A stretch of DNA of 64,000 nt. Source: Cheiracanthium punctorium (taxonomy: Eukaryota; Arthropoda; Arachnida; Araneae; Cheiracanthiidae). Within the stretch, counting starts at the first letter, position 1; each line of letters opens with the position of its first letter. A program made the position numbers and the translations under genes. Below are positions 32,738 through 44,379 of the stretch, one piece after another. The DNA is taken from assembly GCA_038373885.1 (NCBI GenBank), contig JAWZYV010013288.1, forward strand, positions 1 through 64,000, read 5' to 3'. The notes under the pieces are model-generated. The model did not search any database, had not been told where the DNA came from, and saw only the letters and a program-made list of their open reading frames with translations.

Positions 32738-34260
32738 GTGGTGAATAATCAACCGTAATAATCGTATAAAATGGTAGCTATACCTGAAGGCCATCTTTCC
32801 CCTGCCTATCTCCATAAAAGAATAAGTAAGGACACGCCTACAACGAGGTACAGTTATAATTATTTAAACAGGTTTCTGAAAACAGTACTAACTCAAATTC
32901 TTCTTGGCCATCAATCATAATATAGGTAGTGATTCTTCCTAATTCAGGATAATTTCATCCGTTTGAGTTAGTAATAAAAATTAATAAACCTACATTTTAT
33001 CGAAATTTTGCTTCACTACGTAAATGCTAGCTTCTGTTATATAATATATTATCACCTTAAGCAAACTTCATAAAAAAAGTTAGTTTTCTGTAAATCATTC
33101 CCTGTTCCTCCTTTTCTGTCCGAATTCCAATAGTTTTTGAAAGTGATTTTTTTTCTCAGGAAGGGGGGTGGGGGTACGCTTCCAAAATAACCTGTGCATT
33201 ATTCCCTACGCGTAATTCAATTCAACGACAGACTAGTTCCAAAATATGCTAGTTTGATCTAAACAAAATGTAGAGTTATGTAATTGAATTTTTTGTGGGA
33301 GGGGCTAATTTGCGAAAAAAATATGTTTACCCTAGTCAAAATACTACTGCTCAGGTGGTGTACTGGCTAAAGAACCATTCTATAAACCCTTGTGTCCTTG
33401 TTCGTATTCCGGCTTGTGCATTAGTGTTAACTTGTCTTGTTAAGGCTAAGGGGGTAACACTGGTCGCTCACTGAGTGCTCCCATAATAAAATGGTCAGTA
33501 ATTCGGGCCTCAGTAGTGATAAAATGCTTGATAAGTAAATGCCCCCCCATTGCGGGGGGGGGGGACCTAGTCGAAACGTACAACAAAGTTCTGTTCAAGT
33601 AAAATTTCTTTGCTGTTTAAGGTTTTTCAGTTTTCTTGACAGCTGACAACCCTGTACACGCCCAAAACTCTCGCAGCGTGCCGAATGAATAACATGTTCA
33701 TTATTCATACTACTTGTATGAAAACGTGCAAGAGTTTCGTTTGACGCACATTTTAACTGTCAAGAGTATTGCCGCCCGTATGCTTAACTCACTGGAGGCT
33801 AGGGGACATTTGTCCCCTCTCAAAAAAAAAAAAAAAAAAAGTTCAATACAGCTCAAATATTGGAAAATATTTTCTACCACAAAAATATATTTTGCTCCCC
33901 CCCCCCCTACTCAATGTTTCACGAGAATTTATGCCAATGCTTCCACTAAATTAAAAAGTTGCTTTTTTTTCCCTTTTACCGGTACTGTAAATTGAATAAC
34001 GTTCAAGGAAACGAATTCAAATAACAAAGTTTTTAAATATTTTAGAATCCAGGAATAAAACGTAGATATTTTTTAAATACATTCAGTTATTGAAGTCTAG
34101 TAACCTGACCCTGTGGTTAGGAATAAATAAACAATGTTGCTCAACGTATAATCCCGTCAAGAACTAAATTCGAAGTTTGATACTATAGGATAACAGAAAG
34201 CAGAGCTTCTTTCTCATCATCGTCTGATTTTGTGCAAATTCCGGGAACTTAGGAAGTCGC
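32735..34260 (+). repeat. Large repeat unit, copy IV (partial)
   Basis: Same module order as copies II and III (pre-SINE, SINE, post-SINE, TTTCCACTAAATTAAAA, TCTAGTAACCTGACC). It ends near 34,255 inside the ATTCCGGGAAC word, after which a tandem-repeat locus begins. Confidence 0.8.
33348..33555 (+). mobile_element. SINE family A in copy IV, mutated B box
   Basis: A-box region CAGGTGGTGTACTGGCTAA is intact, while the B box reads TTGTTCGTATTCC. The body is complete and is closer to the truncated copy at 1,489 (TCAGTAATTCGGGCCTCAG) than to 39,281. It ends in a long G-run. Confidence 0.85.
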
Positions 34261-34350
34261 ACAAGGTTTGCAATTTTTGATAATGGATGACTAAGTTCGG
34301 TGCCAAAACCCGACAATTTATTATAAATATATTACGAGTATAGTTAGAAA

Positions 34351-34900
34351 ATGCCTGGCGAAATTGTATAACAGTTTTGGTAGGGGATTTTAATATAAAA
34401 TTCATTTCCGAAGAAGTGTTTTGTGGAACAGAGAACACAAATACTGTACACTCATTGTTATTATGATACATTTACCAAATGGCATTTATAAAGGTGAAGT
34501 ATAATTTCACTATGTCTAGTGAAATTGTATAACAGTTTTGGTAGGGGATATTAATATAAAATTCATTTCCGAAAAAGTTTTTTGTGGAACAGAGAACACA
34601 AATACTGTACACTCATTGTTATTATGATACACTTTCCAAATGGCATTTATAAAGGTGAAGTATAATTTCACTATGCCTGTTGAAAATTGTTAAATAGTTT
34701 TGGAAGGCGATTTTAATATAGATAATTCCAAAGAAGTGTTTTATGGAACAAGGAAGGAAAACACGGGACATACATAGACACATTTTTCAAGCAGTATTTA
34801 AAATGATAGAGGATAGTTGGATTATGCTTGGCGAAGGTTGTGAGAGAATTTTAGTAGGTGATTTTTAGGAGGTAGGAGAGTTTTAGCAGGTAGGGAAAAA
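34351..34900 (+). repeat. Tandem repeat, 161-bp unit, ~3.4 copies
   Basis: Units begin ATGCCTGGCGAAATTG at 34,351, ATGTCTAGTGAAATTG at 34,512, ATGCCTGTTGAAAATTG at 34,673 and a decayed one at 34,824. The first two are nearly identical. Each contains GTTTTGGTAGGGGATTTTAA, TTGTGGAACAGAGAACAC and TTTATAAAGGTGAAGTATAA. The same satellite occurs inverted at 47,510-48,260. One frame of each unit reads VLVGDFNIK, but with stops in every unit; coding is not claimed. Confidence 0.88.
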
Positions 34901-36381
34901 ATCGGGAGATAATTTGCATTGCTGAAGACATTAGCAACCTTTTCAAATTATTACAGTGTAAAGAAAAGTTATACATTAACATATGCAGTTTTTTTTTTTT
35001 TTGTTGCAAGGCAGAAATAAATGTTTCTGTTTTTTTAATAAAAGTTTTATAAGTTACAAAAATTTCTTTTTGGTTTAGAATTTACGCTGAAATAGGAAAA
35101 TGTCTATATACGGAATTTTCTTACCAACTTTCACGTCATTTAAATATCTTGAGAGTTTTGCATTCTGTAAATAAAGATTAAAAACGGGAAGATTTGATGA
35201 AAAAATAAAAAACGACATAGAGATTCGAAAGTTTATTTTTTTTAAACCTAGTCAAAACGTACAATAAATTTCAGTTCAAGTAAAATTTCTTTACTATTTC
35301 ATATTTTTTCGGTTTTCTTGACAGATGACAACCCTGTACACGCCAAACAACCTTCCAGTATACCGAATGAATAGCATGTTCATTATCCACACTACTGGTA
35401 TGCAATAGTGTTTCGTTTGACGGACTAAACTGTCAAGAGTATTACCGCCCGTAGGCTTAACTCACTACATGAAAGCGATTTTCAAGGTTTTTCAGAAGTA
35501 TGATACTTCATGTCCCAACATTTCTAAATTAGTTCAGTTTGCGATATCTTTGCCTGGGACATCTGCTCCAGTTGAGATATATATTTTTTCCATTATGGGG
35601 AATATTTCGTTGGCAGAAAGGGTAAAAGATTTTCAATGTGTTTAATGTTTAACATCTTCTAAATATCAAAATTAATTCTGAACTTTCATGTTATGATTTT
35701 TATAGTTTCATCAAAACAAAGAATTTCTGGAAAAAAAAATGTCTAATGAAAAATACGTTAAGTAAATAAAGTTTAAAACTCCTGTATGGTAATATTTTTA
35801 GCTTATTTTTAAAAGTAATTTAAAAAATACTGTAAATTCTCGTTACAATGAACTAAACTATTATGAACATTAACGAATAAAATATTTTTATCAAAGGAAA
35901 ATTTCAGATTAATTAAAAAAAAATATTTATATCAAAGGAAATCAATAGAACTAGTTAAATCAATGGAATTTCATTTTAACGAATAAAATATTTTTATCGA
36001 AGAAAATCATTGAAACTTTCTTTTAACAAACAAAAAGGGGAGAGGGAATGAACAAGACTGAGCTTCCTTTCACTTCAGACGTTAATCGGGTCCTATTTTC
36101 TGGAATAAAAAGACATGTTGCTCCGCCCCCCTTAATGTTTTATGACAACTTACGCCAATGTTTCCACTAAATTAAAAAGTTACTTTTATTTTCTCTATTT
36201 TATCGGTATTGTAAATTGAATAACTTTGCAGGAAAAGAATTCAAAAAAATAAGTTTATAAATGTTTTAGAACCAGAAATAAAATTCAGATATTTCTCTAA
36301 AATGTGTATAGATATGTATACGATTTTTTATCTAGCGTATCATTCCGTTGATTCAGTGTTCTAGTCTAGTAACCTGACCAT

Positions 36382-36865
36382 TAGAGATGGGCGGTTGGAC
36401 TCATTTTACTGATTCGAATCTCAACTCACTCACTACTTCGATGATTCGAATCAGTGATTCGAATCTTGAATCAATAAAACAGCTAAAGAAATTTTCCCTC
36501 TCTCTGCGCCGAAAGCCGTACTATTTAAACGCCCTTCACTCATTCATCGGGTTTCTTCTCCGCTGAGTTCTCGGGCAGCTAGCATCTCTCTCTCCTTGCT
36601 CGGTCGAATTCAACACTGACACACACAGTTTTGAGCAAATGAGTTCATGGTTTGTAGGCTTTGGAGATGCCGTCGTAGGGCGGTTCAAGTAAAACTAGTG
36701 TTTAAACTGCCCGAAATGAAAATACAGGGGAGCTTCGTATGACCCCCTGAGCCTGTAAGATTAAATGTTAAGTTTGGTGTCAAAGTATTCGAAATTTTAT
36801 GTATCGATGGGGGTTTGCGTCCAGGGGGGGTCGAGAATCAATAAAAACGCGCTCCGATGGATAGG
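36382..36865 (+). mobile_element. TAGAGATGGGCGG element with 7-bp flanking duplication
   Basis: Flanked by TGACCAT at 36,375-36,381 and 36,866-36,872; paralogues read CCTGACCATACGG uninterrupted. It starts TAGAGATGGGCGG, carries GATTCGAATCAGTGATTCG, and ends in the TCGAGAATCAATAAAAACGC module. TAGRGATGGGC starts occur in some hAT families, and a mutated 8-bp duplication is possible, but no clear terminal inverted repeat is present. It is related to parts of the 18,042-20,091 insertion in inverse orientation. Confidence 0.7.
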
Positions 36866-39280
36866 TGACCATACGGTTAGGAATAAGTGAAACGAAGTCG
36901 CTCAAAGTTATGACCACGTCAAGAACTAAATACAAATTTTGGTACTATAACAGGAAGTGGGGTTTATCACCATCATCTGATTTTGCGAAAATTCCGGAAC
37001 GCAGAAATTGGTGTAGTTTGAGGAATTCTTGTTTGTATTTAATAGCTCGTGAAACATACATTTTTGTTTAAGAATTTTATGCGCCCGTTCTAATTTCTAA
37101 AATATTCAAATTTGTAGCTATAAACACTGCTTATTATTATCCTTGGACAACACGTGACGATTTCTCCTCGTGATTATTTCAGCTGAATGTATAGTAGAAC
37201 TGCTTCTATAACGTTGCATATGAGAATAGAAAATGGCGAGCGTGAAGTTGGATGTATACTGATGACTTTTTATGTAACTGTAAGTTGTGTTAATTAAATG
37301 TTTGTTTCGTCACTTAAGTCTCATGACTGCGTGACTCTACTAACCACAAAATTATCATATTAAAGCTGACATTAAGAGCTGTTGTGAAATGCCCAAAGTG
37401 ATGACCAATCATTTTATACGTTTAGATTTATTCGAGAATGCGAAGCACTTTCGGAAATTCATTGTACATGAGCGACCACCTATATTAAGCGATCCTCTCT
37501 CCTTCCATTCACTTCAGACGTTAATCGGGCCCTATTTTCTGGAATAAAAAGACATGTTGCTCCCCCCCTTAATGTTTTATGACAACTTACGCCAATGTTT
37601 CCACTAAATTAAAAGTTACTTTTATTTTCTCTATTTTATTGATACTGTAAAATGAATAACGTTGCAGGAAACGAATTCAAAGAAATAAGTTGTTAAATGT
37701 TTTAGCAACCAGAAATAAAATACAGATATTTGTTTAAAAACATAATATATTAACCTGAATCTGTGTTAGCGTATCATTCCGTTGATTCAGTGCTTCAAGT
37801 CTAGTAACCTGACCATACGGTTAGGAATAAGTAAAACGAAGTCGCTCAAAGTCATGACCACGTCAATATTTAAATACAAATCTTGATACTCTAACATCGG
37901 TTTTAGCTCGTGATACATACATTTTTGTTTAAGCATCTTATGCTCCCGTACTAATTTCTAAAATATTCAAATTGTCATATTAAAGTTGACATTAAGAGCT
38001 GTTGTGAAATGCCCAAAGTGATGACCAATAATTTTATACGTTTAGATTTATTCGAGAATGTGAAGCCCTTTCCGAAATTCCTTGTTCATGAGCGACCACA
38101 TCTATTAAGCGACCCCCTCTCCCAATGGCCAGTTTTATAAGATACCGATTTTTTATCCTATCCACTTAATGTTAAAAGGTTCTCTAGAAGAAACCACACA
38201 ATCCTCTACAGGCGACCGATCCCGATTCTTGACTGTCAAATGTTTATACTTCTTTGAGCGACCACCTCTCTTAACGACCAATTTTTCGTGGAACGGTGGG
38301 TGGTCGCTTCCGAGAGGTTTCGCTGTATCTACGATTAAATCTTACATTTATATGAATTATATCTAATTTATTGAGTCACGAAGTAAATCACTTGCACATA
38401 ATAGAGCTTAGTGAATAACTCTATCACAATATGAAAAATCACGTTAGTTTCTTTCTATAAGAATATCCATTCTCATGTAAGAAATTATTTTTGTTTCATA
38501 CCTTTACCGTTCATAACTTTAATACACATTAAAATCAACATTTTTTTCAACTTGAATACGTCTTTAAATTTGCTTCCACAGTGGGAGGCAATTCAGAAAA
38601 CTGATTATAACGAAATCGGTGGGTGCAGTTTGATATTGCAGTTGCAACTACATACTATCACCTCATGGGCGCTGGCAGAATATTTCCCAGGGGAGGGGGG
38701 GGGCAAAGACTACTCAAGAGGGGGCAAGGACTACTTCAACGTATAGTTACCATGTTGGAAAGTACAAAAAAGCAAGAGAAAACACTGCATACAAAAATCT
38801 AGGGGGGCATTGCCCCCCTTATCCCATGCTAACGGCGCCCATGTATCACCTGCATCCAAAATTAAACCACGCCACGTGATATCTAAAGGATAAATAAATT
38901 CTTTGTGTTGAGTGAGGACTGTGACGTATAGCTTACGGCGGAAATGGAAGCGCCGCCATTTCGCTGCGTCACATAAGGTCCGTTTTGCATAAATTTTGAC
39001 TCGCGGAAGCTGGAGCAATCGTTTATGTTTCAATCATCAGCTCTCGTCAAGATCTCGTACATAAAAACACTAGTGTTAAATGGCCATTGTGAATATATAT
39101 ATTGTGTATGCAACGTAACTGCCAATGGCACCTTTAAATTCATACTCGGGCTCAGCCATTCTTCCACAGCGTTAACAGTAGTTATTCTTTGAAGTTTACG
39201 ATCGCTATTATTCTGAAAACACCGTTAAGATTATACCCGAATACAAAGCCAGATTTCACTACATCAATCATGATTGTCGG

Positions 39281-39500
39281 CCGTCCAGGTGGTGTAGTGG
39301 CTAGAGAACCATGCTATCACGCCTTGGGTCCGGGTTCGAATCCCGGCATGGGCATGGATGTTAATTTGCCCGTCCCTTCATAAGGGGTAGTGCTGTCCGC
39401 TCACTGGGTGCCCCCATAATAAAATGGACAGTAACTCGGGCCTTTGTAGGGGCAAATGCTTGATGAGCAAGTGCCCGCCCATTGGAAAAAAAAAAAAAAA
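39281..39500 (+). mobile_element. Intact tRNA-derived SINE (family A) with 14-bp target duplication
   Basis: The head CAGGTGGTGTAGTGGCTAG contains a pol III A box and GGGTTCGAATCCCGG a consensus B box, about 55 bp downstream. A family-specific body (CATAATAAAATGGACAGT, AAGTGCCCGCCCATTGG) follows, then A15 (39,486-39,500). ATCATGATTGTCGG flanks it at 39,267-39,280 and 39,501-39,514. Copies I and II show the empty site. It is transcribed by RNA polymerase III and mobilised by a LINE reverse transcriptase. The cloverleaf is not maintained, so it is not a tRNA gene. It is the best-preserved copy and so probably the youngest in the window. Confidence 0.95.
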
Positions 39501-39869
39501 ATCATGATTGTCGGAATTTTTAATCTCTCGCAGAATCACTCGTTGCACGACTTCATGCTCAGCGAGTTTAACTTGTCTGACATTAAAATTTATCCAACAA
39601 CGCTAGGTAATACCTACATTGATTTAACGTATACCAGAAATCTCGATGTATCCTGTACGCCATTTTGTTTCGAACTATTTGTATCGCAGACCTAACATTA
39701 ATTAAATTATAACGCAGTAATTATTTATTTATTCGTTACGTGCACACGGAAATGTCCACGACACAGCCGCACCCCTTTTTTTCCATTACGAAATAGCTCA
39801 TTGATCTCATCAATATATTTTGGTCACTCCTCGATGAAAAATGACAGTGCAACCATTCTCAATTGTCCC

Positions 39870-39980
39870 GAAGCGGCCTAGTCGCTAAGCTCCGTTTTCA
39901 TAAGAATACGCAAAGTGAAGCTGCATCGGCTTGCCCAGTGCTTGGGAGGTTGAAAACGTCTGTCGTCTGGGCAATTTTAC
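39870..39980 (+). repeat. tRNA-like repeat (family B) within copy V
   Basis: AGCGGCCTAGTCGCTAAGC, then GAAGCTGCATCGGCTTGCCC, paralogous to 14,900-15,010 and 17,530-17,640. Confidence 0.5.
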
Positions 39981-40134
39981 AAACTTATCCGATCAAAACT
40001 TACCCAAATGTTGAACAAAAGCTTAAAACTAAGTTTTATTTCTATAAAACTATCATTTAGGAAAATTTTCCTTCTGTATAGTACATTTCAAGCTGTCCTG
40101 CTGTAGCCCAGTCTATAAGCTCAGTCCCCATGTT

Positions 40135-40282
40135 CTCATGGGGCCATTTTATTATAGGTGCACCTAGTGGGCGGCCAATGATACGCCCCATAAAGGGCGG
40201 ACAAGTTTGCAGCCCAAGTCTTGAATCTAATCCCAATCCAAGGTGTGATAGAATGCTTCTTTAGTTTTTACACCCCCTATCA
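40135..40282 (-). mobile_element. Degraded SINE family A, minus strand, in copy V
   Basis: Same ancestral insertion as at 15,162 and 17,790: CATGGGGCCATTTTATTATA on the plus strand, a mutated B box near 40,230, and an A-box region near 40,275. Confidence 0.7.
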
Positions 40283-40828
40283 AAGATTGCTTCAGATATT
40301 ACAGATTTTGCGTTACTTGATGGAGTTGCCAATGTTGCGCTACGCAGTGCTAGGAAAGTGAAGCCTGTGCCTTATCCCCCCAAAAAATTGAAGAACGCAT
40401 AGAGATGCATTGAAAGACGAGTTCCGGAAATTGTTAATAAAAATAATTTAAGAGTTACTAACCAATTTGTTTATCCATTTTACGTTTATGGGAGGTGGTT
40501 TACACGTATTAACTTGTTTTTTTTATTGTATAATTTCAAATAAATAAATGTAAATGTTTTCCTCTGACGATATCCAATGCTTTTGGAAGATGAGGGGGCG
40601 TGGTTTTCTGCTTCAAAAACGGGTAACATGGGCTTCTCCATTAGTTGAACCTCCTTGCTTGAAAGGGAGTAATAAATGAAAGATTTTTCGAACGGGTGAT
40701 AGTTAAAACAAGAGCTACACAAACATATCAGCGAAACACAGTCAACCCTCAGTGCATATTGTAGCACTTTAGCCACACTCTCATTTTTCCTTAATGAAAG
40801 GAAAATTGTGCAGTTCTTATATAAATAC

Positions 40829-41893
40829 TAGCTGAAGTACCCGTCGTTGACGGGTTAGTACTGAATGCAAATTTCTAAAAGCAAGAACTTTCGTCAGCAT
40901 TGTTAGAGTACACAGAATGGATGTCGTATGTTGCCAAAGTAAAGAAAGCGCAATTATAATTTTTATGTATTGTTAAAATATTACAGGTTAGAGAGTAACT
41001 AAGTAATATCATTTCATTCGCTATAGTTGTAATTATGGGATGCGCGAACGAATATTTACACATATTCAAATAATTTTCGCAAAATCTCAAAATCTAATCA
41101 ACATTTTTGAAAAATTGGAAGCCTAGAATTTAAGTTGAGTGACAACCTATCATGTCACCAAATTTTGTTTCATTCCCTGCTGTCTTTATTTCGTGATGCT
41201 GGAACAAACATTTTAGCATTTTTAAACGATTTTCACAAAATCTCAAAATGTAATCAAAATATTTTAAAAATTCAACACCTATAAATTAAGATTACCAACT
41301 ACCTATCATATCACCAAATTTCGTATTAGTCGTTATTACGCGATGCTTGAAAAAATATAACCGCATTTTGGGAGAATTTTCACAAAATCTCAAAATCTAA
41401 TAAAAAGTTTTAAAAAATTGGACACCTATACTTTATGTTGAACAACAACCTATCATGTGACCAAATTTCATATCATTCGCTTTAGTCGTTATTGTGTGTG
41501 ACAGTCGTTAATGTGTGAACAAAAATTCACTCAGTTTGAAACGATTTTCGCAAAATCCCAAAATCTGATCGGCTTTTTTTAGATGCTTATAGTTTAAGGT
41601 GACCACCTATCATTTCACCAAATACCATTTTTTCACCTTTGCAGTTATTACGTGATGTGCGAACACAATACGCAGTGTGAAACAATTTTCGCAAAATCTC
41701 AAAATCTAATCAAGATTTTTTTTTAATTCGACGCCTATGTTTTAAGTTGAGTGACTACCTATAATGACACCCAATTTCATATCATTCGCTTCAGTCGTTT
41801 TTACGTGATGCTTGAACACATATTTACGCAGTTTGAAACGATTTTCGCAAAATCTGAAAATCTAATCAAGATTTTTTAAAAATTCGACGCCTG
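40829..41893. repeat. Tandem array, ~150-bp unit, six copies, with a terminal hairpin
   Basis: The left edge ACTAGCTGAAGTACCCGTCG contains a 7-bp stem hairpin (ACCCGTC-GTT-GACGGGT). Units then recur with TTTTCGCAAAATCTCAAAAT at about 41,075, 41,230, 41,378, 41,541, 41,682 and 41,838, each followed by CCTATCATGTCACCAAATTT and GTCGTTATTACGTGATGC-like words. The array replaces about 120 bp present in copies I and I'. Comparable ACTAGCTGAA...CCCGG starts adjoining ACCAAATTTCATA words are, from memory, widespread arthropod repeats; the mobile class is not assigned. Confidence 0.8.
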
Positions 41894-41942
41894 AACAAAT
41901 TTTTGATTGCTTCTAATTTTATAGCTAAATCAAAGTGAATGC

Positions 41943-42576
41943 CAGTGCCATATTACTGGTAGGGCAAAAGGGGCAGTTGCCCTCAGATTTTAGGGCCCAA
42001 CAATCTTACATCTTACACTTTTGTAGTTTTACAATAAAATTACAAAGGATAAAAAAAGTTCAAAAATTAAATAATCTTTTAATTATAAAGTATGAACAAA
42101 TGGGGTATGGGAATAATTCAAATTTACATTTGTATAAATTTATTTAAATTTATTTTTAATTTTTCGAAATGCCCTATAGTCGATATAGCACACCAATATA
42201 CAGGAAAATAACTCAGCACATTTTGCATAGAGTATTTTTTATGTTAAAAAAATAGCAAAATTTTTGAATTATTTGCTATTTTAAGAAAGATGTAAAAAAA
42301 TGACTGCTTACAAAAAGTGGTTGTATTCCGTACATGCTAGCAACTGTGATATAGCATTTTGATGTAACATTTAACTATCTTTTTCTTTGTCATCATGTAA
42401 CTATAATCGTTTATTTCATATTACTTAAACCAAAATTTGTGTTTGGAAGGGGTAAGATATTGAAAACTTCAATATAAACCAGTCATAATCTTCGTTCTTA
42501 TTTTTTTTTTTAAGGGGAAGGCTGTTGCAATTTTTTTCTTCTGCCCAGGGCCCATTTTTGTCTTGATCGGGCTCTG
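41943..42576. mobile_element. hAT-type element (CAGTGCCATATTACC family), copy in V
   Basis: Begins CAGTGCCATATTACTGG and ends GATCGGGCTCTG. Flanks GTGAATGC (41,935-41,942) and GTGGATAC (42,577-42,584) are the diverged ancestral GTGAATAC pair. No Tigger insertion. Confidence 0.88.
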
Positions 42577-42601
42577 GTGGATACAAATCTATTGAAAAAT
42601 A

Positions 42602-42893
42602 TCCGCTGAAAAAAAAAATGACTGCTTACAAAAAGTGGTTGTATTCCTTACATGTTAGCAACTGTGATATAGCATTTTCATGTAACGTTTAACTATATCT
42701 TTCTTTACATCATGTAACTATAATAGTTTATTTCATATTACTTAAACCAAAATTTGTGTTTGGAAGGTGTTAGATATTCAAAACTTTCAATATAAACCAA
42801 TCATAATCTTTTTCTTTTTTAAGGGGGAGGCTGTTGAAATTTTTTTCTTCTGCCCAGGGCCCATTTTTGTCTTGATCGGGCTCTGGTGAATAC
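42602..42893. repeat. Tandem partial duplication of the hAT element's right half
   Basis: ATGACTGCTTACAAAAAGTGG through GATCGGGCTCTG (ending 42,885) and GTGAATAC repeats 42,300-42,584. It arose by local duplication that included the right target copy; the duplicate keeps the more ancestral GTGAATAC. Confidence 0.8.
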
Positions 42894-43430
42894 AAAACTA
42901 TTGAAAAATAACCGTATAGAACTAAATAAAGTAGAATTTGGCTATATTACTTTCTTTGGCTTATGAGGCTACAGGGTGGATATTCTAATTTTTCGAATTT
43001 AAACTTTTATCGTGATTTTTCTAGAAAATGACATTGACAAATTTTTTAAAAAAAGTTTTTCCTAGCGTGAGTAAGCCTGAGCAAACTTAAAAAAAAAAAT
43101 CATGCATTTTAGGGTTAAATATCTCCTCTACCTTTTCGTAATACCCAATCAATGCAAGCTCGTTACGTCACTCCTTGTTGCAAAGACCTCTCCATTTTTC
43201 ATCGGCGGCGTCTCTCTACATTCGTACTACGTCTGGTGAAGGACCGTTTGCCCTCAACCAGACATAGCCTTGTTTGAAATGGGAGAGGACTCGCAAAGTA
43301 AAAATGGCTTGCTTCATTTATCTCTGACAAGTTTGTTTCCGATCGAAGCGCTTTGCGGCTAAATAAATGGGGCTTGCCTTACGGAACGACCTGGTGGACT
43401 GGAAAAGGAACACAAAATATTGGAAGGAAT

Positions 43431-44379
43431 ATTTCCTCTCTCTCTTAACGGTGCTGGAAATGATTTTTGCGTATAACGGATTAGGTTCACTTAAGGAATG
43501 TCTGTTCGTTATTGATTTAATTTCGGCAGTGTACTTGAACAACACGGAATTTTGGGGAATTTTATTTATTTATGCTTTCTAATGATCGGGACAGCTGCCT
43601 AGGGATCAGTGGGTTATTTAAACGGTGGTTCACAAAATAAATTTCGAAAATTAAATAGGCAGATACGACGCACCTTAAAAATTAAAATACATTTGCGTTT
43701 CCAGCAGTCAAAGGAAAACAATGCACGCAGCTAAAAGAAAGCAAGTCATCTTGGGTCTTACATTTCGTCACCAAGATAAGTTTTAGCAAAGGTGCTGTCT
43801 TGATTAATTGTATTTCAAATTTTTTTTCAAAGGATAATATTGATAAATGTCATTGCTTTAGATCCGAATCACGTCTTTTACTCCCATCTTAATTATTGAC
43901 ACTAGTTTGTAAAAAAATTATGTAGTGAATAATTATAGCAATAAAGGAAATATTAAGAAAATGAATTAACTAACCGAATGCAACAAACCAAAGAAAAATT
44001 CCGGAAGCGATACCCTAAAATAATGGTCCACTGTGTTTACAATGAAATTATGCGAACGGAATTATTTCATCAGCGCCGTGTGTTTTCCCAGCTTTCTCGG
44101 CTTCTGATCCCAGAGAGCGGTTCAGGGGGGGGAAATTTTCCGTTCGCACGTGCGATCGATTAAGACTGTGATGTTGTAACCTACACTACGGTGCGTTAGC
44201 TATAATAAGTGTATTTAATTATAGTAAGGGAACGGGAGAGAGAGTAGAACTCACGTTTTAAATTCACAAAAATCAAGAAGTGTGCTTAATATTTGTTTTA
44301 AATTTAATTTGTTAATGTGTTTACTCTTTCGTTTATCCTTTGGGGGTTGACGTGCTCATGTGGAGGAGCCGCCACTGCT
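43431..44379. other. AT-rich DNA without recognisable gene
   Basis: Sequence beyond the end of the large unit. Short open frames on both strands (for example 43,978-44,163) match nothing recognised. GCGTAAT/ATTACG-type MITE ends were not found. Confidence 0.4.

Larger units (their letters stand above)
35225..43430 (+). repeat. Large repeat unit, copy V (~8.2 kb, longest with copy I)
   Basis: Starts in the post-SINE module and proceeds through every module of copy I to the CGGCGGCGTCTCTCTACATT end seen at 21,290. It has its own changes: an internal tandem duplication of about 0.95 kb (36,066 and 37,502 both start in the ACTTCAGACGTTAATCGG module), the element at 36,382, the SINE at 39,281, a 1-kb tandem array at 40,829 and a partial duplication of the hAT right half at 42,602. 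Confidence 0.8.

Noticed and set aside
40829..41893. CRISPR-like array
   Set aside because: Units are ~150-bp diverged tandem repeats without short constant repeats and unique spacers, in a eukaryotic context.
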